Assembly: GCA_016929305.1 (NCBI GenBank)
Contig: JAFGJC010000367.1
Coordinates: forward strand, 1 to 5,970
Direction: 5' to 3'
DNA: 5,970 nt
Source: a candidate division CSSED10-310 bacterium
GTDB taxonomy: Bacteria; CSSED10-310; JAFGJC01
Positions 1-4,907 of the stretch are shown here, in pieces. Position 1 is the stretch's first letter. Each line of letters begins with the position of its first letter. Position numbers and translations under genes: made by a program. The notes beneath the pieces are model-generated. The model saw nothing but the letters and a program-made list of their open reading frames with translations, was not told the origin of the DNA and did no database searches.

Positions 1-129
1 AATATGGAAACACTCGTTTCCATCCAGTTTGACATCCTGAACAGTGCTCGACCGGACCTGTCTCAAATCACCGTTTTCGATCTGGTGGATGACATCGCTG
101 CTTTCACGATAATTTCGGAAATCGACTAG
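1..129 (+). CDS. 3' end of a gene; C-terminus resembles an acyl/peptidyl carrier protein domain (tentative)
   Basis: Frame 1 is open from the window edge to TAG at 127-129, giving 43 residues that end the protein. The stretch ETLVSIQFDIL, then PDLSQITVFDLVDDIAAF, follows the pattern of the second half of a phosphopantetheine carrier domain: DSL-x-[SA]-I-x-[LF] starting helix II, then P-x-L-x-x-[IL]-[TS]-[VL]-x-D-[LF] and a final hydrophobic helix. This resemblance is by eye and the fragment is short. If it is right, the gene would be the end of a polyketide/non-ribosomal synthase or a free carrier protein. The position of the usual phosphopantetheine Ser would be Thr (ETL for DSL). The ATG at 4-6 lies inside the domain-like stretch and has no visible ribosome site, so I treat the gene as 5'-truncated by the window. 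A strong terminator follows 16 bp after the stop. The reading frame is fairly sure; the family is not. Confidence 0.5.
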   Translation, partial: NMETLVSIQFDILNSARPDLSQITVFDLVDDIAAFTIISEID

Positions 130-144
130 ACACTTGATTCAATC

Positions 145-175
145 AAAAGGCGGGGCAAATGCCCCGCCTTTTTTT
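145..175 (+). terminator. Rho-independent terminator
   Basis: A perfect 12-bp inverted repeat (145-156 with 161-172; GC-rich core GGCGGGGC/GCCCCGCC) encloses the tetraloop AAAT at 157-160. A run of seven T at 169-175 follows the GC core. It sits 16 bp after the stop of the plus-strand gene and ends that transcript. Read on the minus strand the same stem is followed by only four T (148-145), so it could also stop the convergent BLUF transcript, less efficiently. Confidence 0.93.
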
Positions 176-225
176 ATTGGTTGCGTCGCAGACCACGTGA
201 GCTTATATCAACAACCGGTAATACG

Positions 226-256
226 AAAAAAGGTTTATTGGTCGGCCAGTACCAAT
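226..256 (-). terminator. Possible weak terminator of the BLUF gene
   Basis: On the minus strand a 6-bp stem (ATTGGT at 256-251 with ACCAAT at 242-237, 8-nt loop) overlaps the last codons and stop of the BLUF gene. Five nucleotides later comes a run of six T (231-226). The stem is short and AT-rich and the T-run is displaced, so this is a candidate only. The stronger 145-175 hairpin may do the job instead. Confidence 0.25.
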
Positions 257-666
257 TCCGACCAGATCGCTCTTTCCAAGGTCGATGTGAGTTTTTCAAT
301 GCGCTGGCGTGCTTCGATTACAGTCTCGAGAATCTGCCGAAGCGGCTCCAGCCGGGCGATGGAAGTATCATCCAAAGCAATCTGTTTCATGGACCAATCG
401 GGAAACAGTCTTTCCTTAACACATTCTTCGGCGTTCAGCATAAGGACATTTGTATGGCGGTCATCGGCAACGATCTTCTCGTACAACGTATCGATCTTTT
501 CCTTGGGTCCCTCAATAATCTGAAAGAAAAGGCAGCCCGACGACAACAGGACACCCGTAATACCGTCCCGTTCATTATTTTTTGCGGATACCTCCACCAG
601 CTTCCGGATATCTTCGCTGGAAAGTGACTTGGCGAATCTGCTGATATATTTAATACGCTTCATCAT
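235..666 (-). CDS. Stand-alone BLUF-domain blue-light photoreceptor
   Basis: A 143-aa cytoplasmic protein, essentially one BLUF domain (residues 3-98) plus a C-terminal helical cap (about 101-140), as in short BLUF proteins of the Slr1694/BlrB type. BLUF domains bind FAD and respond to blue light by rearranging hydrogen bonds around the flavin. All residues known to matter are visible: Tyr7 in KYIS, Asn31 in NNERDGITG, Gln49 in FFQIIEG, and the W-x-M pair Trp91/Met93 in FPDWSM, with spacings matching Slr1694 (Y8, N32, Q50, W91, M93). It should therefore be photoactive. No output domain is attached, so it must act through an unknown partner. The first of two adjacent ATG codons (666 and 663) is used here. 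The purine-rich AAAGGGG at 680-686 lies 13 nt upstream, a rather long spacing. The gene lies 78 bp downstream of the LamG/CBM gene on the same strand, with no obvious terminator between, so read-through from that gene is possible. The family call is very secure; the role is unknown. Confidence 0.95.
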   Translation of the reverse strand: MMKRIKYISRFAKSLSSEDIRKLVEVSAKNNERDGITGVLLSSGCLFFQIIEGPKEKIDTLYEKIVADDRHTNVLMLNAEECVKERLFPDWSMKQIALDDTSIARLEPLRQILETVIEARQRIEKLTSTLERAIWSELVLADQ

Positions 667-744
667 GAGTTTTTCATTTCCCCTTTCAAAAAGAAGTTCA
701 CTATCAAATTTATTCCTTATTAAATCAGGACGGACTCCGAAAAA

Positions 745-2265
745 CTACAATTTTTTTTCGATGACCACCTGATCGACGGTTATTTCGCCATGTCCGATAC
801 GATATGATAATACGCGAAACTCCATCATTTCAGCGCCATCATAAAGAAAAGGCACCGTAAATTCCTGATAGATTCCCGGTTTCCGGAACATTCCGGTGTC
901 AAGACCATGCATACCATAGGATTTATTTCCTCTTTTTCCCGGACCAAGAAAACCGTCATGCGCGCATACATCCATTGTCGCCAGATTTGTCCCCTGAAGA
1001 TCGGAAGCGATTTTTATGCGAAAGACTGCTGTGTACGAGCCCGTCATCGGCAGTTTCGTGTAAGGCCCGAAAATAAGTGCATGAGCATTTGTCCATGCTT
1101 TGCCGTTCATGGCATCGGAATCGTCAATTTCCGAACCCATGATTCGTTCCATGTCCCGCCAGGACCATTTGAGTTGTTTGTCCGGCATAGACACTTGAAT
1201 CCAGTCCAGGAAAAAATCGTGATATCCGAAACATTTCATGTCCACCGCTATCGTCAGATCACTTCGCGTTTCGATTCGAAAAGGTTTGGTGAAGGTCTGG
1301 TAGGTTTCGCCCAGATCCTTTCGCGTCAAAATCCATTCCATCAGCACATTATTATTGGAATCTGACACGCTAATTCCCACAACTGGTTGATCTGGAGGTT
1401 GATTCATTGTGCAGCGAACTCTTAGAGCAAGATCAATATCACCCTCCGGAGAATTGAAAACAGCCGTTTTAAGAAGACTCGGATCTGTGGTCCAGGATTT
1501 CTGATCGCGAGCGTCAGGATCCGTAATCTTCTTCCCCATGAAATGCCTGAACATTTCCGCCTCATAAACAAGTCTCGGCAAAGCTCCGTAATCCTGTTCG
1601 ATGACCTGACAGATTTCCTGATCTGTCAGAGGTTCATCGAAGATTCTGCAACTATCGAAAAGACCCTGCCCGTTAGCTTGCGGATTCTCAGGCGGACCTA
1701 AAAACGTCAGTCTGCCGTCAACTTCGATATCAGGTATCCTTGGAACCCTGTCGGACGGCGTATCGTTAAACGAATAAAACACACCTTCACGGTTACCGTT
1801 GATCCTCAAAGAAAGAAATCGAGATTGATCGACAGACTCAAAATCCCACTCCACTAGAAAATGGCACCAGCCGCTAAGTGACAGATAAAATACCGGTAGA
1901 TTGACATCATAAAACCCGCCGTCCGCCAGCCCGCGCAAACGTATGGCAACTCTGGAACAATCAGCGAAACAGACAAGAGATTCATTTCTAAACGGAAAAT
2001 CTAAAACGAAAAACTCCCATGCCGTATTCAAGTTATTTTTTTTATCCCAATAAATCCAGATAGAAACCGCTCCGGAATGATCCTTGAACGACAGATTTGA
2101 TAGATTCAAGGTTTCCGTAGTTTGTGGAATCAGTGTCAGGCAGGAACCGGACAGTCCCGGAGTTTTAGCTTCCCGATCGTCAAATGCCGCCTGCTTTAGC
2201 AGGTCGGCGCTGAAACAATGACAACTTATCACCAGCATGCAAATAACAACAAATTTCTGCTTCAT
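745..2265 (-). CDS. Exported protein: LamG-like domain plus two duplicated CBM-like modules
   Basis: 506 aa. Residues 1-20 form an export signal: K2/K4, a hydrophobic core from F5, and a likely signal peptidase I site after FSA20. Cys15 preceded by VIS also resembles a lipobox, so lipoprotein processing is an alternative. Residues about 28-225 look like a concanavalin A/LamG-type jelly roll: SIWIYW strand, SGWCHFLVEWDF (the W-x-H...WD signature), LRINGNREG, and the closing GLFDSCRIFDEPLTDQEI. Two modules follow, about 233-360 and 368-505. They share MG-x-x-I-x-D-x-DA-x-x-x-K-x-WT near their starts (243-259, 376-392) and YQ-x-FT-x-PF later (322-329, 466-473), and resemble carbohydrate-binding beta-sandwich modules of the CBM6/35 kind. 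No catalytic domain is seen, so it is probably a binding or surface protein; the ligand is unknown. The ATG at 2265 is preceded by GAAAGG at 2272-2277 with 6-nt spacing, which supports this start. It is divergent from the receptor kinase gene. The domain assignments are by pattern recognition, without a search. Confidence 0.85.
   Translation of the reverse strand: MKQKFVVICMLVISCHCFSADLLKQAAFDDREAKTPGLSGSCLTLIPQTTETLNLSNLSFKDHSGAVSIWIYWDKKNNLNTAWEFFVLDFPFRNESLVCFADCSRVAIRLRGLADGGFYDVNLPVFYLSLSGWCHFLVEWDFESVDQSRFLSLRINGNREGVFYSFNDTPSDRVPRIPDIEVDGRLTFLGPPENPQANGQGLFDSCRIFDEPLTDQEICQVIEQDYGALPRLVYEAEMFRHFMGKKITDPDARDQKSWTTDPSLLKTAVFNSPEGDIDLALRVRCTMNQPPDQPVVGISVSDSNNNVLMEWILTRKDLGETYQTFTKPFRIETRSDLTIAVDMKCFGYHDFFLDWIQVSMPDKQLKWSWRDMERIMGSEIDDSDAMNGKAWTNAHALIFGPYTKLPMTGSYTAVFRIKIASDLQGTNLATMDVCAHDGFLGPGKRGNKSYGMHGLDTGMFRKPGIYQEFTVPFLYDGAEMMEFRVLSYRIGHGEITVDQVVIEKKL
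751..1569 (-). repeat. Tandem duplication of a CBM-like module within the exported protein
   Basis: Codons 233-361 (1569-1183) and 368-505 (1164-751) encode two related modules. Shared landmarks are the N-terminal MG-x-x-I-x-D-x-DA-x-x-x-K-x-WT signature (17 residues, offset 133) and the YQ-x-FT-x-PF strand (offset 144). Each module ends in a similar D-x-[IV]-x-V strand (DWIQV, DQVVI). The second copy is longer because of a glycine-rich insertion around residues 436-457. The similarity shows in the protein, not obviously in the DNA, so the duplication is old. Confidence 0.7.
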
Positions 2266-2322
2266 CGGCTGCCTTTCATTGGACTTTTTTCTGTTGCCTG
2301 TCGTTCAAACAATCTTGAGTTA

Positions 2323-2352
2323 ATTATAAATGGAAACCGGTGTCCGGATCAA
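2323..2352 (-). promoter_or_regulatory. Candidate sigma70 promoter for the exported-protein gene
   Basis: Read on the minus strand: a perfect -10 TATAAT (2328-2323), an 18-bp spacer and -35 TTGATC (2352-2347, 4 of 6 to consensus). Transcription would start near 2316, leaving a leader of about 50 nt that contains the GAAAGG ribosome site at 2277-2272. Identified by consensus only. Confidence 0.5.
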
Positions 2353-2385
2353 AACGGCGGTATCGGCAGAAAAATCACGGCAAGT

Positions 2386-2414
2386 TTGCCTAACCACAGC
2401 GTTTGCGTTATAAC
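2386..2414 (+). promoter_or_regulatory. Candidate sigma70 promoter giving a near-leaderless kinase mRNA
   Basis: The -35 TTGCCT (2386-2391, 4 of 6), a spacer of exactly 17 bp and -10 TATAAC (2409-2414, 5 of 6) predict a start at about 2421-2425. The kinase ATG is at 2425, so the mRNA would carry 0-4 nt of leader. This fits the lack of any Shine-Dalgarno before that ATG: the preceding bases are the pyrimidine-rich ACCTTCTTGTTT. Confidence 0.5.
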
Positions 2415-2424
2415 CTTCTTGTTT

Positions 2425-4863
2425 ATGGAAGCAAAATCTTTCGTCGGACGCAATATACGTGAGTATCAGATTCTGGAAGTGATCGGGCAGGGAGGTATGG
2501 CCGCCGTTCTTAAAGCCCGGCACACCGTTCTGAACACTATTCGAGCCATCAAACTCATCCGTGAAGACTGGTCACAGAATCCCAAGTTTGTTCAGCGTTT
2601 CAAGCGTGAAGCCCGTCTTCTTGTAAAACTCAACCATCCAAATCTTGTCCAGATTTTCGATTTTTTTGAGGAGCAGGGACATCTGTTTCTAGTGATGGAT
2701 TTTGTTGAGGGGGAATCGCTTGCGAGCCGTTTGGAGCGGCAGGGACGTCTGCCGGAGCAGGTTATCATTCCAATCATGATCCAAGCCCTTGAAGGCCTGG
2801 CGGAAGCGCATATGAACGGCATTGTGCACCGGGATATCAGCCCGGAAAATATCATGCTGAAAACGCTTCGTGACGGATCGGAACGGGCTGTCATCATCGA
2901 TTTCGGGATCGCAAAAGTCATCGAGGATCAGGAAGCCAGCGGAACCCTCAAGGTCAACTTGACGGAAACCGGCAAGTTCCTTGGAAAACTCAAATACTGT
3001 TCCCCGGAGCAGGTTGAAGGGAAACCGGCGGACATACGGACCGATTTGTACAGTGCCGGACTCATTCTTTACCGAGGACTTACCGGCGAGCTGCCATTCA
3101 GAGCACGTTCCGTCCTGGATGCTTTGTTTATGCGTCAGCATGAGGATGCACCCTCTCTGGCTGAAACAGCCAATCGCTCTTTTTCCACTCAACTGGAAGC
3201 CACCGTGAAAAAACTTTTGGCGCGCAAGCCTGATGACCGGTATTTTTCTGCTGCTGATGTCATCGTAGCGCTTCGAACGGCTCTGCAGTATGAACCCGAA
3301 TCAACCGACATTGCAACAGCCAGGCTTCCCGATCTTGCCGAAGAGACCGTGGCGGAACAGGAAATAACACCTCCCAGATTAAAACAAAAAGATACAAAAC
3401 CTCAGGTTTCTGAACGGCAATCCCAACTCGGTATTTATCTGGCAATTGGGTTTGCTGTCATTGTCATCGTAGCTGCCGTTCTGGCACTTCTGCACTTCCA
3501 ACCCGATTTGCCATCGTTTTTCATCACAGAACAGCCTGTGACTGCTGTGCCGGTCACACCTCAGACGACACCCATCGTATTTCCCTGGATGACGCCGACG
3601 CAAACACATGCGTCCGCCGCTGGCACAGAAACACCACCGGCAACACCGTCCGGCATACCGACGTTTACTGCTCAGACATCGACACCCGTCGCAACGCAAA
3701 CCATTCATTCGCCAACACCGGCAACCGGGCCATCGCAAATAGCAACCCCGCCGCCCCATGATCTGCCTGTCATTTGGACACCACGACCCCGGAAATCATT
3801 TCCGCCGGTCCCGGTAATATCTCAACAGGATTCCAGAGTGTTCATCGTCTCCGCTTCCGGAAATGCTCACTTTACATCGATCAAAGAAGCTCTGGAAAAA
3901 ATCCCTGAGGCATCCCGCCTGATCATCAGACCGGGAATCTACAACGAGACACTCGTGATTAACAAACCGGTAGAATTGATCGGTGAAGGAAACCGGGAGG
4001 ATATTATCATCACATCAGCAAACGGTTACTGCCTTTACATGCAAACAGATCTTGCTGCCGTTCGGGGTGTAACATTGCAGTGCAATGCCGGTCAAACCTT
4101 GCGGAAATACACCGTGGAAATACCTCAGGGACATCTGGTCCTTCAGGATTGTATCATCACATCGAATTCTCTTTCCTGCATTGCGGCGTACGGTGAAACG
4201 GCTTTCGCGGAGTTGAGGAGTTGTATTGTGCGTGATGGTGCCGAGAGCGGTTTGTTTTTCTACAACAACAGCAGCGGCCGGATTATTGACTGTGACATCT
4301 ATAATCATCAGCTGACAGGCATCATCATCAAATCTGATGCTGATCCGTATATTTACAACTGCCATATCCATAATGGCCGACAGAGCGGAGTATTTGTGTA
4401 TTCCAGCGGAAGAGGCACATTGGAGAGTTGCCGTATCACCGGAAACGCCTATTCAGGAATCATGATCAAAGACCACGGTAATCCTGCGCTGCAATACTGC
4501 ACCATTTCGACTAATCAGCAAAGCGGTATTTTTACATACGATAGCGGCAAGGGCATCGTGGATCGTTGTGATATTTACTCGAATGCACACAGCGGTATCC
4601 GCCTGGAAAACAACGCGGAATTGACGGTAACCGGCTCCCGGATACATCATAACACCATATCCGGCCTGCGGATAAAAACGGAAGCCACCCCCGTGATCGA
4701 CGGTTGTGAAATATATGAGAACCGTCTGGAGGGTATCTGGGTATCCGACAATGGAGGCGGCACCGTCCGGAATAGCAGCTTTTGGGGGAATGAGCGCGGT
4801 CCATGGCGGATCGAAAGCAGTCCGGCATTTCGAACCGAAAACAATCAATTGTCGGGCAAATAA
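2425..4863 (+). CDS. Transmembrane Ser/Thr receptor kinase with extracytoplasmic beta-helix domain
   Basis: 812 aa from ATG 2425. This start sits just before a canonical kinase N-terminus (VGRNIREYQILEVIGQGG). An in-frame ATG at 2218 would add 69 unconserved residues and overlap the divergent gene. Kinase domain, residues 14-285: Gly loop GQGGMAAV (21-28), Lys43 in AIK, alphaC Glu62, catalytic HRDISPEN (Asp137, Asn142), DFG (159-161), the SPE motif (193-195, for APE), Asp207 and Arg272. All catalytic residues are present, so it should be active; Ser139 replaces the usual HRDxK lysine, a variant common in bacterial kinases of the HRDVSPxN kind. A basic juxtamembrane stretch is followed by one membrane helix (about 336-358), a Pro/Thr-rich stalk (360-465), then a right-handed beta-helix (about 470-812). 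The helix begins with a pectin-lyase-like cap (TSIKEAL...LIIRPGIYNETLVI) and contains 23-residue coils. The kinase faces the cytoplasm and the helix the periplasm or cell surface, as in PknB-type receptors. Helices of this class often bind or cleave polysaccharides; no catalytic site is evident here, so a sensing role is inferred. It is probably co-transcribed with the downstream exporter. Confidence 0.95.
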   Translation: MEAKSFVGRNIREYQILEVIGQGGMAAVLKARHTVLNTIRAIKLIREDWSQNPKFVQRFKREARLLVKLNHPNLVQIFDFFEEQGHLFLVMDFVEGESLASRLERQGRLPEQVIIPIMIQALEGLAEAHMNGIVHRDISPENIMLKTLRDGSERAVIIDFGIAKVIEDQEASGTLKVNLTETGKFLGKLKYCSPEQVEGKPADIRTDLYSAGLILYRGLTGELPFRARSVLDALFMRQHEDAPSLAETANRSFSTQLEATVKKLLARKPDDRYFSAADVIVALRTALQYEPESTDIATARLPDLAEETVAEQEITPPRLKQKDTKPQVSERQSQLGIYLAIGFAVIVIVAAVLALLHFQPDLPSFFITEQPVTAVPVTPQTTPIVFPWMTPTQTHASAAGTETPPATPSGIPTFTAQTSTPVATQTIHSPTPATGPSQIATPPPHDLPVIWTPRPRKSFPPVPVISQQDSRVFIVSASGNAHFTSIKEALEKIPEASRLIIRPGIYNETLVINKPVELIGEGNREDIIITSANGYCLYMQTDLAAVRGVTLQCNAGQTLRKYTVEIPQGHLVLQDCIITSNSLSCIAAYGETAFAELRSCIVRDGAESGLFFYNNSSGRIIDCDIYNHQLTGIIIKSDADPYIYNCHIHNGRQSGVFVYSSGRGTLESCRITGNAYSGIMIKDHGNPALQYCTISTNQQSGIFTYDSGKGIVDRCDIYSNAHSGIRLENNAELTVTGSRIHHNTISGLRIKTEATPVIDGCEIYENRLEGIWVSDNGGGTVRNSSFWGNERGPWRIESSPAFRTENNQLSGK
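4243..4797 (+). repeat. Eight 23-24-residue beta-helix coils of two alternating types
   Basis: Kinase codons 607-791 encode eight coils starting at residues 607, 631, 654, 677, 700, 723, 746 and 769, each opening with [STE]-G-[ILV]. One type has an S-G-x-G-type turn (for example VYSSGRGTLESC, TYDSGKGIVDRC). The other has an I-K-x-x-x-x-P turn (IKSDADPYIYNC, IKDHGNPALQYC, IKTEATPVIDGC). They alternate for the first five coils. Coil 723 is divergent and coil 746 is of the I-K...P type, so the order is A-B-A-B-A-(B-like)-B-A. Most coils then read C-x-I-x-x-N. This is the PbH1/Beta_helix repeat layout, close to the FBXO11/SHCBP1 CASH-type helix known from eukaryotes. The repeat is a protein repeat with diverged DNA. 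Confidence 0.85.
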
Positions 4864-4880
4864 TATACCTGACGAAGGTC

Positions 4881-4907
4881 TCAAATTTATTGAGGGGTTA
4901 AATTTGA
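4881..4907 (+). promoter_or_regulatory. Hairpin presenting the Shine-Dalgarno and enclosing the TTG start of the ABC gene
   Basis: A perfect 9-bp inverted repeat (4881-4889 TCAAATTTA with 4899-4907 TAAATTTGA) has a 9-nt loop, TTGAGGGGT, at 4890-4898. The Shine-Dalgarno GAGGGG (4892-4897) is wholly in the loop and the TTG start (4904-4906) is in the 3' arm. The stem contains a single G-C pair, so it is weak and could melt with temperature or on ribosome arrival. It is not a terminator: the T-rich tail is missing and it overlaps the start of a gene. The GAGGGG with 6-nt spacing is what fixes the TTG start. Confidence 0.55.

Larger units (their letters stand above)
2266..2424. promoter_or_regulatory. 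Divergent intergenic regulatory region
   Basis: 159 bp separate the start codons of the exported-protein gene (minus) and the receptor kinase gene (plus). It holds one sigma70-like promoter candidate in each direction, listed separately. They are over 30 bp apart and do not overlap, so the two genes could be controlled independently or from shared sites between them. I see no convincing operator palindrome. Confidence 0.6.

Noticed and set aside
134..627. Open plus-strand frames across 134-523 and 181-627
   Set aside because: They lie opposite the BLUF gene, which has a full set of family residues. The first also runs through the terminator hairpin. They are antisense shadows.
663..677. Four-codon leader ORF (MKNS) overlapping the BLUF start by ATGA
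   Set aside because: Its ATG is only 2 nt from the AAAGGGG site and the ORF is too short to distinguish from chance, although the overlap would suit translational coupling.
667..744. Terminator or promoter between the LamG/CBM and BLUF genes
   Set aside because: The only inverted repeat (CGGACTCCG, 733-741) has a one-base centre and cannot fold usefully. AT-rich stretches give no well-spaced promoter pair.
907..1365. 152-codon open frame antisense to the LamG/CBM gene
   Set aside because: No ribosome site, no recognisable motif, and full overlap with a gene supported by domains and an internal repeat.
2294..2330. Plus-strand promoter pair TTGCCT (2294) with TATAAA (2325)
   Set aside because: The spacer would be 25 bp, far from the usual 16-18. 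The pair at 2386-2414 is much better spaced.
2218..2424. N-terminal extension of the kinase from the in-frame ATG at 2218
   Set aside because: It would overlap the start of the divergent exported-protein gene, has no kinase-like or signal sequence, spans both promoter candidates, and the residues are unconserved-looking. ATG 2425 directly precedes the canonical kinase start.
2820..2850. Possible pseudokinase because HRDISPEN lacks the usual lysine
   Set aside because: The catalytic Asp, Asn, DFG, Gly loop and Lys43/Glu62 pair are all present, and S-P-[EQ]-N catalytic loops are common in active-looking bacterial kinases.
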